Below, one piece after another: positions 16,684 to 25,055 of a stretch of DNA of 56,853 bases. Source of the stretch: JAWWPG01 sp037719575. Lineage in GTDB: Bacteria > Actinomycetota > Actinomycetes > Propionibacteriales > Nocardioidaceae. The notes below the pieces were generated by a model. The model saw nothing but the letters and a program-made list of their open reading frames with translations, searched no databases and was not told the DNA's origin. Position 1 is the stretch's first letter. Each line of letters begins with the position of its first letter. The stretch lies in assembly GCA_037719575.1 (NCBI GenBank), contig JBBJMF010000005.1, positions 1 to 56,853 of the forward strand. Direction: 5' to 3'. The translations under genes were made by a program, and so were the position numbers.

Positions 16684-18003
16684 ATGGCGGGACATCCAGC
16701 CTCGGACGGCGCGCGCCGAACCCGACTCGACGACTACGGCGACCGGTATGCCGCTCGGACCCGCGGGATGAAGGCATCGGAGATCCGGGCGCTGTTCGCG
16801 GTGGCGAGCCGGCCCGAGGTCGTGTCGCTCGCTGGAGGCATGCCCACGATCAGCGGTCTCCCGCTCGATGCCCTGGCCGACACCATCCGCGGGCTCGTCG
16901 CCGACCACGGCGCGGCGGCGATGCAGTACTCCTCCGGACAGGGTGACCCCGTCCTCCGCCAGCACATCTGCGACGTGATGGCGCTCGAAGGCGTGGCCGC
17001 CCATCCCGACGACGTGGTCGTCACGGTCGGCAGCCAGCAGGCGGTCGACCTCGTCACTCGGGTGTTCTGTGACCCGGGCGACGTGGTGCTGTGCGAGGCG
17101 CCGAGCTATGTCGGGGCGCTCGGGGTCTTCAGCGCCTACGAGTGCGAGGTCGTGCACATCGCGATGGACCAGCACGGGCTCCTGCCGGACGCGCTGGCAT
17201 CGACGCTCGAGCAGCTGGCCGCTGCGGGCAGGCGGGTCAAGCTGCTCTACACGGTGCCGACCTTCCACAACCCGGCGGGTGTCACGATGACCGCTGCTCG
17301 ACGGGCGGCCGTGCTCGATGTCTGCCGGACCGCGGACCTGCTGGTGCTCGAGGACAACCCGTACGGCCTGCTCGGCTTCGACATTGACCCCATCCCCGCG
17401 CTGCGCAGCCACGACGCCAGGCGGGTGGTCTACGTCGGGTCGTTCTCGAAGACGTTCGCACCGGGGTTCCGGGTGGGGTGGGCGGTCGCGCCGCACGCCG
17501 TGCGCGAGCGGCTGGTGCTCGCCCAGGAGTCGGCGACCCTGTGCCCGCCGACGTTCAGCCAGCTGGCGATCGCGCGGTATCTCGAGCGTCATGACTGGCA
17601 GCAGCAGATCAAGGACTTCCGGGAGCTCTACCACGAGCGACGTGACGCGATGCTGGACGCGCTCGCCGACCAGCTCCCCAGCGGGGCCACCTGGACCACT
17701 CCCGCCGGCGGCTTCTACGTGTGGGTGACGCTGCCGCCCGGTCTCGACGCGGTGTCGATGCTCCCGCGGGCCATCGCGGAGCGGGTCGCCTACGTCCCCG
17801 GCACGGCGTTCTTCGCCGACGGCGCAGGGCGCGGGCAGCTGCGACTCAGCTACTGCTACCCCCCGCCGGACCGCATCGTCGAAGGCGTACGGCGGCTGGC
17901 GCGCGTTGTCGACGCCGAGCTCGACCTGCAGGCGACGTTCGGTCCGACCGGGTCGGCGCACCGCGTCAGCGGCTACCAACGGCCGACGCCCGACCTGAGC
18001 TGA
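16684..18003 (+). CDS. PLP-dependent aminotransferase, 2-aminoadipate/class I-II type
   Basis: Fold-type I aminotransferase of 439 residues. The pyridoxal-phosphate lysine lies in YVGSFSKTFAPGFRVGW, the cofactor-stacking and aspartate regions in YTVPTFHNPAG and LVLEDNPYGLL, and the substrate arginine region in GRGQLRLSYCYP. There is no N-terminal winged helix, so it is an enzyme and not a MocR-type regulator. It resembles LysN/alpha-aminoadipate-type transaminases; the amino acid used cannot be stated. It lies 5 bp before a D-Ala-D-Ala ligase homologue, so the two may act in one pathway. Confidence 0.88.
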   Translation: MAGHPASDGARRTRLDDYGDRYAARTRGMKASEIRALFAVASRPEVVSLAGGMPTISGLPLDALADTIRGLVADHGAAAMQYSSGQGDPVLRQHICDVMALEGVAAHPDDVVVTVGSQQAVDLVTRVFCDPGDVVLCEAPSYVGALGVFSAYECEVVHIAMDQHGLLPDALASTLEQLAAAGRRVKLLYTVPTFHNPAGVTMTAARRAAVLDVCRTADLLVLEDNPYGLLGFDIDPIPALRSHDARRVVYVGSFSKTFAPGFRVGWAVAPHAVRERLVLAQESATLCPPTFSQLAIARYLERHDWQQQIKDFRELYHERRDAMLDALADQLPSGATWTTPAGGFYVWVTLPPGLDAVSMLPRAIAERVAYVPGTAFFADGAGRGQLRLSYCYPPPDRIVEGVRRLARVVDAELDLQATFGPTGSAHRVSGYQRPTPDLS

Positions 18004-18008
18004 CCGGC

Positions 18009-18965
18009 GTGCGCGCGTACCGGGTCGTCGTGCTCGCCGGTGGCCTCTCTGCCGAGCGCGACGTGTCGCTGCGGTCCGGTCGCCGCGTCGTCGAAGCCCT
18101 GACAGAGCAGGGACTCGAGGCCGTGGCTCGCGATGTCGACACCAGCCTGCTCGACTGGCTTCGCGCGGAGCGTCCCGACTGCGTGGTCCCGCTCCTGCAC
18201 GGCGGCGCAGGCGAGGGCGGGGCGCTACAGGAGATCCTCGGTCTTGCCGGGGTTGCCTTCGTGGGTTCACAGGCAACTGCGGCCAGGGTCGCGTCGGACA
18301 AGCCAATCGCGAAACAGGTCGTCACCAGGGCAGGCGTCTCGACTCCGCCCTCGGTCACTCTGCCGGCCGACACGTTCCGCGAGATGGGGGCCACGGCGGT
18401 GCTCGAGTCCGTGATCCGTCGACTCGGCCTCCCGCTGTTCGTCAAGCCGGCAGACGGGGGCTCCGCCCTCGGCTGCTCGGCAGTCGAGCGGGCAGACGAC
18501 CTGGCCGGCGCGATGATGCGGTGCTTCGCCTATGGCCGGGTCGCCCTCATCGAGCAGCTGGTGCGGGGCGTCGAGGTGGCGGTGCCGGTCGTGGAGTCCG
18601 CCGGCGTGCCCCTGCCCCTGCCGGCCGTGGAGATCCGCGCCGACGGCGGTGTCTACGACTACACGGCGCGCTATACGGCAGGCGCCACCGAGTTCGTCGT
18701 ACCGGCGAGCCTCAGCAGGTCCGCGGCCGAGGAGTGCGCTCGGGTGGCCGTCGAAGCGCATACCTCGCTCGGCCTTCGCGACCTGTCGCGATCCGACCTC
18801 ATCGTCGACGAGTTCGACTCGGTGTGGTTCCTCGAGGCCAACGTGTCTCCCGGCATGACCGAGACGTCCCTGGTCCCGCTTGCAGCAGCGGCCGACGGAC
18901 GCTCCGTCGGTGACGTGTACGCCGCGCTGGTCGAGGCCGCGGTACGACGGGGGTCGGACGCCTGA
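18009..18965 (+). CDS. D-alanine--D-alanine ligase family ATP-grasp protein
   Basis: ATP-grasp ligase of 318 residues, the size of short DdlB. It shows LAGGLSAERDVSLRSG, LLHGGAGEGGALQEIL, the ATP lysine region LFVKPADGGSALGCS and the metal/product region FLEANVSPGMTETSLVP. It should join D-amino acids into a dipeptide, but the canonical E-x-N-T motif is altered to EANVS. It may therefore be a paralogue with other specificity; the housekeeping ddl is probably elsewhere. The GTG start follows the aminotransferase stop by 5 bp, implying one transcript. Confidence 0.85.
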   Translation: MRAYRVVVLAGGLSAERDVSLRSGRRVVEALTEQGLEAVARDVDTSLLDWLRAERPDCVVPLLHGGAGEGGALQEILGLAGVAFVGSQATAARVASDKPIAKQVVTRAGVSTPPSVTLPADTFREMGATAVLESVIRRLGLPLFVKPADGGSALGCSAVERADDLAGAMMRCFAYGRVALIEQLVRGVEVAVPVVESAGVPLPLPAVEIRADGGVYDYTARYTAGATEFVVPASLSRSAAEECARVAVEAHTSLGLRDLSRSDLIVDEFDSVWFLEANVSPGMTETSLVPLAAAADGRSVGDVYAALVEAAVRRGSDA

Positions 18966-18995
18966 CGTCCGCGAGCGGCTCGGGAAACCGGGGTC

Positions 18996-19379
18996 CTAGT
19001 GCCGGTAGGTGTACCAGGTTGCGCTGTAGGTGACTGCGAACTTCGCGGTCTCAGGGGTGCGGTATCGCCAGTACCACCGGCCCTGGGCGGGCGCCTGCAC
19101 CGGCATGAAGATGCGGCCGAACTCGGTTGTCCGTCGGATCGCGATCCGTTGCCAGGTGCAGCTCAGGCAGGTCTTCTTCATCAGTGCGATGAAGCCGTTG
19201 GGATAGTTCGCGACCTGCGCGCGGAACGAGAGCGAGCCGTCCTGAAGCTTGACGATCTTGGAGTAGTTGAAGTGGCGGTGCGGCTTAGCTGCGGCCCCGG
19301 CCGTGGATGTGGCCAGCACGGTGGGCACGAGGAGTGCCACGGTCAGCACCAGCACGGCGAGCAGTCGAGCGAGTCGCAT
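18996..19379 (-). CDS. Small secreted protein of unknown function
   Basis: Product of 127 residues with a clear signal peptide (LARLLAVLVLTVALLVPTVL, cleavage near TAGAAA). The mature part of about 95 residues is basic and aromatic, with a CLSC pair in KKTCLSCTWQRI and a beta-rich C-terminus (WYWRYRTPETAKFAVTY) that resembles small extracellular beta domains. No family was recognised. It is convergent with the ddl-like gene (30 bp gap). Confidence 0.7.
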   Translation of the reverse strand: MRLARLLAVLVLTVALLVPTVLATSTAGAAAKPHRHFNYSKIVKLQDGSLSFRAQVANYPNGFIALMKKTCLSCTWQRIAIRRTTEFGRIFMPVQAPAQGRWYWRYRTPETAKFAVTYSATWYTYRH

Positions 19380-19433
19380 GTCAGGTCCTCTGGCCAGTGG
19401 TTGCCGCGGCGATGGGCTTGGCGCAACGCCAGC

Positions 19434-20160
19434 CTAGCCGACCCGCGGGTCACCCAGCGGCCGGGAAAGCTCCTCGACTCGCTCCCCGTGCAGCGCCCAT
19501 GCCAGGTAGCCGGCCGCGGCGAAGATGACCGCCGCGCTGACCCAGAAGATCGATCGGTTGCCGATGAACGTCACGAGCAGTGCCCCCAGCGCGATCGACC
19601 CCGACTGCGGCGTCCCGAGCAGGACGTCCGTCGCCGCCGTCACCCTTTTCCCATCAGCCGCTGCGGCGTCCGGCGCTGGAGCAGCGTGTTGAGCGCCACG
19701 ATGAACACCGGGAGCGCGAAGCCGAGCACCATGGTGCCGCTGAACAGTCCCCACAGCCACGGCGACGCCGCGGCGACCGCGAGGCCGGCGGCGAACAGGG
19801 TCAGCGACAGCGAGATCGACTCCGCCTCGCCGAGCCGCCGGATCACCCGCGGGGGACGCGAAGCCGCCGAGGACCGCGCCCGCACCCTGGACCGAGACGA
19901 TCACGCCGACGTAGCTTGCCGGCTTCCCCCAGATCAGCACCGTACGTCGCTTCACCCGGTCGACGAATATCCCGGCCACGGGTGCCGCAAGCGACGGCAG
20001 TGCCATGAAGAAGAACGTCAGACCTGCGGCCCCGTTGGAGCCGGTCAGACCCTTCACCCAGATTGCCAGCACGATCAGCATCAACGAGTCGCCGATCATG
20101 CTGGTCAAACAGGCTGGCGTACAGCAGCGGGAACCCGTGCTCGCGGAAAGCCGCCTTCAT
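19434..20160 (-). pseudogene. Decayed MFS transporter
   Basis: Remnants of one MFS transporter occur in successive frames: MKAAFREHGFPLLYASLF, a frameshift near 20106, then MIGDSLMLIVLAIWVKGL and FVDRVKRRTVLIWGKPAS, a frameshift near 19850, then LGEAESISLSLTLFAAGLAV, a frameshift near 19645, then VTAATDVLLGTPQSG to a TAG at 19434. Total length is about 240 codons against roughly 400 for the family, so the middle helices also appear to be deleted. ATG 20160 overlaps the ArsR-type gene stop (ATGA), so it was once the regulator's operon partner. Confidence 0.85.
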
Positions 20161-20759
20161 GCCGGTGTCTCGTGCTCGCCAGAGGGCTCGACCCGGGCCG
20201 GGGCGGACCCGGAGGGGACCAGCCACCCCATCAGCGCCATCAGCCGCGCTCCCGGTGGACGCTGCTCCGGATCCTGGCTCCGGTCGACCAGCTCGGCGGC
20301 GCTGATGACCCCCTTGAGCCGTTCGCCGAGCCGGCGCGCCTCCTCGGACGTGAGCCACAGCCGCGCCTGGGTCAAGGAGCTGGCCTCACGCCACTCCTCG
20401 TCCTCCGACGGTTGTTGGCGCAGGCCTGCCCGCAGCACCTGGAACTCGCGTTCGAGGACGAGGTCGGACAGCGCGGTGGCCACGGCGGGGTCCTCGGCGT
20501 CGTGACCGAATGTCAGCGACTGCGAGACGAGCTTCCAGGGCCTGGCTCGACCGGGACCCTGACCCTGACGGACGAACCCGTAGGTCGCGAGGGTTCGGAG
20601 ATGCCAGGAGACGTTCGCGGGAGTCTGGTCGAGGCGTCGCGCAGCCTCGCTGGCCGTGAAGGCGCCCTCAGCCGCCATCAGCTCCAGCAGTCGCAGCCGG
20701 AGCGGGTGCGCCAGGGCCCGCATCTCCGTCGCCACCACGATCCGGCGTTGAGAGGTCAT
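20157..20759 (-). CDS. ArsR-type winged-helix regulator
   Basis: Regulator of 200 residues with an N-terminal winged helix (MRALAHPLRLRLLELMAA, TASEAARRLDQTPANVSWHL, YGFVRQGQGPGRARPWKL). A longer helical C-terminus follows that is typical of ArsR-like proteins controlling MFS pumps; no cysteine metal site is visible. ATG 20759 lies where a TTGCAA-N17-TACTTT promoter would begin transcription, so the mRNA may be leaderless. A palindrome fills that promoter spacer, suggesting autorepression. Its apparent target, the next MFS gene, is decayed. Confidence 0.85.
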   Translation of the reverse strand: MTSQRRIVVATEMRALAHPLRLRLLELMAAEGAFTASEAARRLDQTPANVSWHLRTLATYGFVRQGQGPGRARPWKLVSQSLTFGHDAEDPAVATALSDLVLEREFQVLRAGLRQQPSEDEEWREASSLTQARLWLTSEEARRLGERLKGVISAAELVDRSQDPEQRPPGARLMALMGWLVPSGSAPARVEPSGEHETPA

Positions 20760-20764
20760 GACTG

Positions 20765-20793
20765 AAAGTACTCTTTCTAAAGAGTCCTTGCAA
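20765..20793 (-). promoter_or_regulatory. arsR-type promoter with palindromic operator
   Basis: On the minus strand TTGCAA (20793-20788) and TACTTT (20770-20765) are separated by 17 bp. A perfect inverted repeat ACTCTTT-ct-AAAGAGT (20770-20785) fills the spacer and overlaps the parB stop codon at 20777-20779. Transcription would start at about 20759, the A of the regulator's ATG. Likely the regulator's own binding site. Confidence 0.65.
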
Positions 20794-21670
20794 TAGAATC
20801 CGTAGGATCCATCGCACTAAGGATGCGGTCGAGGTCGCCCAGCGACGCGAACTCGATGATGATCCTGCCCTTGCGACGGCCGAGATCGACCCGGCACCTG
20901 GTCTCGAACCGATCGGAGAGCCGGTCGGCGACCTCGGCCAGCCCCGGCGCCGAGGTTACCGGTCGCAGCTGGCGGGTCTGTCCGGTCGGGACACGGAGCG
21001 CCACGAGCTCCTCGAGCCCCCGCACCGAGACCCCCTCAGCGACGACCCGGGAGGCGAGCCGCTCCTGCTCGTCGGCCCCCGCGACGACGAGCAGCGCCCG
21101 GGCGTGTCCCGCCGAGAGCACACCCGCAGCGACCCGCCGCTGGACCGAGGGAGACAGCCGCAGCAGCCGGAGCGTGTTCGTGATGTGCGGTCTCGACCTG
21201 CCAAGGCGGGTCGCCAGCTCGTCGTGGGTGCACCCGAAGTCGTCGAGCAGCTGCTGGTAGGCGGCAGCCTCTTCGAGGGGGTTGAGCTGGGCTCGGTGGA
21301 CGTTCTCGATCAGGGCGTCTCGAAGCAGCGCATCGTCGGCGGTCTCCTTGACGATCGCGGGAATGGTGTCCATCCCCGCCCGCTGCACTGCGCGCCATCG
21401 CCGTTCGCCCATGACCAGCTCGTACGAATCCGCCGACGTCGCACGGACCACGACCGGCTGCAGCAGTCCCACTTCGCGGATCGAGGCGACGAGCTCGGCA
21501 AGGGCGTCCTCGTCGAAGACCGCGCGGGGCTGCTTCGGGTTCCCCCGGATCGCCGTCACCGGCAGGTCGGCGTAGTACGCGCCCTCGGCGGTCACCGCGG
21601 GCGTCCCCGCGGGACGGCTGGGGATCAGCGATCCCAGCCCCCGACCGAGCCCTCGCCGTTCGGCCGTCAT
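20777..21670 (-). CDS. parB: Chromosome partitioning protein ParB
   Basis: Sequence-specific CTP-dependent clamp that loads at parS and spreads to organise the origin region. The protein has 297 residues: a short ParA-contacting N-terminus (RRGLGRGLGSLIP), the CTP/N-terminal domain with NPKQPR, MGERRWRA and ENVHRAQLNPLEEA, the helix-turn-helix region (DELATRLGRSRPHITNTLRL), and a C-terminal dimerisation domain (GRIIIEFASLGDLDRIL). Its ATG overlaps the parA stop (ATGA). Standard actinobacterial origin gene. Confidence 0.97.
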   Translation of the reverse strand: MTAERRGLGRGLGSLIPSRPAGTPAVTAEGAYYADLPVTAIRGNPKQPRAVFDEDALAELVASIREVGLLQPVVVRATSADSYELVMGERRWRAVQRAGMDTIPAIVKETADDALLRDALIENVHRAQLNPLEEAAAYQQLLDDFGCTHDELATRLGRSRPHITNTLRLLRLSPSVQRRVAAGVLSAGHARALLVVAGADEQERLASRVVAEGVSVRGLEELVALRVPTGQTRQLRPVTSAPGLAEVADRLSDRFETRCRVDLGRRKGRIIIEFASLGDLDRILSAMDPTDSIARTL

Positions 21671-22644
21671 GACGCCCCCACCGACTCATGCTGGGCGGTG
21701 AGCTCGGCGGCCACCTCGAGATAGCTCAAGGCCCCGGCTGACGCCGGGTCGTAGGTCAGCACGGTCTGGCCGTAGCTCGGCGCCTCGGAGATCCGTACCG
21801 AGCGCGGCACGGCGGTCCGCAGGACCTGGGCACCGAAGTGGCGGCGTACCTCGTCGGCAACACCCGCCGCGAGTCTGGTCCGCGCATCGAACATCGTGAG
21901 CACGACGGCTCCTACCCGCAGGTCGGGGTTCAGGTGCAACCGGACCTGCTCGATGGTGCGCATGAGTTGGGTCACGCCCTCGAGGGCGTAGTACTCGCAC
22001 TGGATCGGAATCAGCATCTCCGCGCCGGCCGTCAAGGCGTTGACGGTGAGCAGGCCAAGGGAGGGCGGGCAGTCGATGAAGACGTAGTCGTAGCGTCGAT
22101 CGGCACTGGCTTCGTCCTGCACGTACCGGGTCAGGGCGCGCCGGAGCCGGTTCTCGCGGGAGACGAGCGACACCAGTTCGATCTCGGCGCCGGCGAGGTC
22201 GATGGTCGCGGGCACCACGAAGAGCCCGGGAAGACCCTCGCAGGGCGCCACGACATCGGCCATCGGGATCGAGTCCACGAGTACGTCGTAGATGTTCGGG
22301 GTGCCTTCGGTGTGCGTGATCGAGAGGGCGGTCGAGGCGTTGCCCTGGGGGTCGAGATCCACGACCAGCACGCGAAGGCCGTGCTGGGCAAGGGCGGCGG
22401 CGACGTTCACCGCGGTCGTAGTCTTGCCGACCCCACCCTTCTGGTTGGCTACCACCATCACCCTGCGCGCCCCAGCAGCAATGCCCTGCCTCCGTCCGGC
22501 CGCGACGGCCAGCGCACTCGTCATCATCGGTCGGGTGTCCTGCGCTGGTGTTTCACGTGAAACGTCACCCACCCACCCGAGGGGTTCGGTGTCCCTGGCT
22601 AGGCGCAGCGGCCAGCCGAGGCCCGGAACCACCTCGATCGTCAC
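21667..22644 (-). CDS. parA: Chromosome partitioning ATPase ParA
   Basis: Walker-type ATPase that positions origin-bound ParB complexes. The deviant Walker A VVANQKGGVGKTTTAVN, Walker A' VVDLDPQGNAS and Walker B YDYVFIDCPPSLG are visible. The frame from GTG 22644 gives 325 residues with a roughly 60-residue N-terminal extension. This extension contains VSRET, which is the parS palindrome read as codons. An ATG at 22527 would remove the extension and put parS in the leader. The parA-parB overlap and the 22-bp gap after rsmG indicate an operon. Confidence 0.96.
   Translation of the reverse strand: MTIEVVPGLGWPLRLARDTEPLGWVGDVSRETPAQDTRPMMTSALAVAAGRRQGIAAGARRVMVVANQKGGVGKTTTAVNVAAALAQHGLRVLVVDLDPQGNASTALSITHTEGTPNIYDVLVDSIPMADVVAPCEGLPGLFVVPATIDLAGAEIELVSLVSRENRLRRALTRYVQDEASADRRYDYVFIDCPPSLGLLTVNALTAGAEMLIPIQCEYYALEGVTQLMRTIEQVRLHLNPDLRVGAVVLTMFDARTRLAAGVADEVRRHFGAQVLRTAVPRSVRISEAPSYGQTVLTYDPASAGALSYLEVAAELTAQHESVGAS
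22549..22564. promoter_or_regulatory. parS centromere site
   Basis: TGTTTCACGTGAAACG contains the perfect 14-bp core GTTTCACGTGAAAC (22550-22563), the consensus ParB-binding palindrome. It sits inside the 5' part of parA. No second perfect copy was found elsewhere in the window. Confidence 0.95.
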
Positions 22645-22666
22645 GTCCCTGTCCTTCGGCTCGGCG

Positions 22667-23311
22667 TCATCCGATGCCTGACTCTATCCGAACCACGATC
22701 GTCTCAGGGTCGACGATTCCCCTTCCGTACGACTCCACGCGGGTGCGTCGAGCGCCGAGCCGCCGAAGCACGGGACGAGCGGCCGTCAGTTCGGCGGCCG
22801 CGGAGCGCCCCTTGATCGCGATCAGCTCGCCCCCTGGGGCCAATAACGGGAACGCCCAGCCGGCGAGCCGAGCCAGTGGTGCTACCGCCCGCGCAGTCAC
22901 GGCACCGTAACCAGCACCCCCGGCCGCCTCCTCGGCGCGGGACCGCAGCACCACGGCATTGTCCAGGCCGAGGTGAGCGACCACCTCGTACAGGAACGTC
23001 ACCCGGCGCAGCAAAGGCTCGAGCATCGTGACCGTGAGATCGGGGCGGGCAATCGCCAGCACCACGCCGGGCAGCCCGGCGCCCGACCCGATGTCGCACA
23101 CCGGCTGCCGGTGGGGGAACACCGGCGCGATGACCGCGCAGTTCAAGATATGGCGCGGCCACACCCGCGATGCCTCCCGCGGGCCCAGCATGCCGCGGGC
23201 CACCGCAGCACTTGTCAACAAGTCGACATAGTCATAAATCTTCGGCGTCGCAGAACCGAACAACTGCTCAACCACGTGCTCAGGCGGTGCTGGTGTGGGC
23301 TCTCGTGACAC
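22667..23311 (-). CDS. rsmG: 16S rRNA (guanine527-N7)-methyltransferase RsmG (GidB)
   Basis: Methylates G527 of 16S rRNA with S-adenosylmethionine; loss gives low-level streptomycin resistance in many bacteria. The protein has 214 residues with the SAM-binding motif VCDIGSGAGLPGVVLAIARP, the PRHILNCAVI region and TARAVAPLARLAGWAFPLL. GTG 23311 is 13 bp downstream of the jag stop and matches typical family starts. Part of the leftward rpmH-to-parB operon set. Confidence 0.95.
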   Translation of the reverse strand: MSREPTPAPPEHVVEQLFGSATPKIYDYVDLLTSAAVARGMLGPREASRVWPRHILNCAVIAPVFPHRQPVCDIGSGAGLPGVVLAIARPDLTVTMLEPLLRRVTFLYEVVAHLGLDNAVVLRSRAEEAAGGAGYGAVTARAVAPLARLAGWAFPLLAPGGELIAIKGRSAAAELTAARPVLRRLGARRTRVESYGRGIVDPETIVVRIESGIG

Positions 23312-23324
23312 GGGGGCCAACCGG

Positions 23325-23954
23325 TCAGGCCGGCAGGACGACCACACAGCGGGTGGGCTCGACACCCTGGGACTCGCTGCGCAGGCCGCGGCCGGCCACC
23401 GCATCGTGCACCACTTTGCGCTCGAACGGCGTCATGGGTGCGAGCTTCACCGGCTCCCCGCTCTCGACCACGTCCGCGATCGCCCCCTGGGCAAGCTCGA
23501 CGAGCTGCTTACGCACGTCGGCACGGTAGCCGCCGATGTCCAGCATCAGCCGGGAGCGTTCTCCGGTCTCGCGGTAGACGGCCAACCGGGTGAGCTCCTG
23601 GAGTGACTCGAGCACCCGGCCACCCTCGCCGACGAGCGCATTCAGGTCTATCCCGACGATCGACACCGCGGCGCGGTCACCTTCGACGTCCATGTCGAGG
23701 TCACCATCGAGGTCAGCGATGTCGAGCAGCTCCTCGAGGTAGTCGGCGGCGATGTCGCCCTCTGCCTCGAGCTGCGTGAGGCGCTCTCGTGGCGCCGGCT
23801 GCTCATCTTGGCCAGCCGCCTCGTCTGGCTCAGGCGGGTCCGGCGGACGGTTCGGCTCCGACCCGGGCTCGGCCACCCGGTCCCCGCTGTGCTCGTCGTG
23901 CTCGTCGTTCTCGTCCTCGTCGATTCGCGTGGTATGGGATGCGGACTCGGTCAT
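23325..23954 (-). CDS. jag: Jag/KhpB RNA-binding protein (R3H domain)
   Basis: RNA-binding protein of 209 residues that in other bacteria works with KhpA in envelope and division control. An acidic low-complexity N-terminus (residues 1 to about 60) is followed by a KH-like domain (GIDLNALVGEGGRVLESLQE, LMLDIGGYRADVRKQL) and the R3H domain (MTPFERKVVHDAVA, SQGVEPTRCVVVLP). Lies between yidC and rsmG as in mycobacteria (Rv3920c). Confidence 0.93.
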   Translation of the reverse strand: MTESASHTTRIDEDENDEHDEHSGDRVAEPGSEPNRPPDPPEPDEAAGQDEQPAPRERLTQLEAEGDIAADYLEELLDIADLDGDLDMDVEGDRAAVSIVGIDLNALVGEGGRVLESLQELTRLAVYRETGERSRLMLDIGGYRADVRKQLVELAQGAIADVVESGEPVKLAPMTPFERKVVHDAVAGRGLRSESQGVEPTRCVVVLPA

Positions 23955-23996
23955 GGGCTCACTCCGGTGGGACGGACGGTCGGATGGGCGGGGCCG

Positions 23997-25055
23997 CTAG
24001 GCGGCGGGTGGCTTCTTGGGGGGCCGGTCGTCACCCTCCTCAGGCGGATCACTGGGCGGCTTCTTCGGGGGTCTCTTGCCCGGCTGCGACTGCTGGCCCG
24101 GGCTGCGCGGCTTCTTGCGCTGCTGCCGGCTCTGCTTCTTGGGTTGGATCCGGTCCGGTGGCGGGGTCACCGGGGGCCGGACGGGCGAGGCTGCCCCCGT
24201 GGCTGGTGGCGGCTCACCCTGGTGTTTGTCGTGTTTGTCCTTGTCCCGCTGCTCTTTGGCCAGGAAAGCGGGTGTCCCTGGCGTCGGGTTGTTGCGGATG
24301 ACGTAGAACTGCTGACCCATCGTCCAGAGGTTGGACGTGGTCCAGTACAGCAGCACGCCGATCGGGAAAGCGATACCTCCGACGGCGAACACGACGGGCA
24401 GGACGTACAGCAGCAACTTTTGCTGCTGGGCGTACTGGCCGGTCAGGGCGGACTCCGGCATGTTCTTGCGCATCAGCTGGCGTTGCGTGGTGAACGTCGT
24501 GAGGGTCATCAGGACCACTAGACAGCCGGTTAGGATCTTTGGCGCCAGCGTCGCCGACGACGTGAAGGACTCGGAAATCTTCGCGATCCCGAACAACACG
24601 CTGTCGCGCAACGAGTCGACCTGCTCGTTGGTGAGGAACCCGACCGGCTTGTCGTGAGCGGCTTCGTTGAGGGTACGGAACAGGGCAAGGAAGATCGGCA
24701 TCTGAAGCAGCAGTGGGAAACAGGAGGCGAGCGGGTTGGTGCCGGTCTCCTTGTAGAGCTTCATCGTCTCTTGGGTCAGCCGCTCCCGGTCGTGCCCGTA
24801 CTTCTTCTGCAGCTCCTTCACCTTGGGCTGCAGAAGCTGCATGTTGCGGCTGTTCTTGATCTGCTTGACGAAGAGCGGGATCAGGCAGATCCGGATCACC
24901 AGCGTGAGACCGACGATCGACAATGCCCAGGAGAGCGCCTCCGGCAACGAGAGGACCTCGCGGAACAGATCGTGGAACACGATCAGCACACCCGACGTGA
25001 CGTAGTAGAGCGGCGTCATGATCGCGTGCCCGATGGTCAAGAAGAAGTCGATCAC
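23997..25055 (-). CDS. yidC: Membrane protein insertase YidC
   Basis: Inserts and folds membrane proteins with or without SecYEG. The protein has 352 residues and lacks the large periplasmic domain of Gram-negative homologues. Core helices include ALSWALSIVGLTLVIRICLI, with the conserved groove arginine, and FPLLLQMPIFLALFRTLNEA, followed by the C-terminal helices ending in LYWTTSNLWTMGQQF. A long basic, Pro-rich cytoplasmic tail of about 80 residues follows and may contact ribosomes. ATG 25055 overlaps the yidD stop. Confidence 0.95.
   Translation of the reverse strand: MIDFFLTIGHAIMTPLYYVTSGVLIVFHDLFREVLSLPEALSWALSIVGLTLVIRICLIPLFVKQIKNSRNMQLLQPKVKELQKKYGHDRERLTQETMKLYKETGTNPLASCFPLLLQMPIFLALFRTLNEAAHDKPVGFLTNEQVDSLRDSVLFGIAKISESFTSSATLAPKILTGCLVVLMTLTTFTTQRQLMRKNMPESALTGQYAQQQKLLLYVLPVVFAVGGIAFPIGVLLYWTTSNLWTMGQQFYVIRNNPTPGTPAFLAKEQRDKDKHDKHQGEPPPATGAASPVRPPVTPPPDRIQPKKQSRQQRKKPRSPGQQSQPGKRPPKKPPSDPPEEGDDRPPKKPPAA

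Noticed and set aside
23296..23312. Possible second parS-like site at the rsmG start (GTGTCACGAGAGCC)
   Set aside because: Only about 10 of 14 core bases agree with parS, too few to call.
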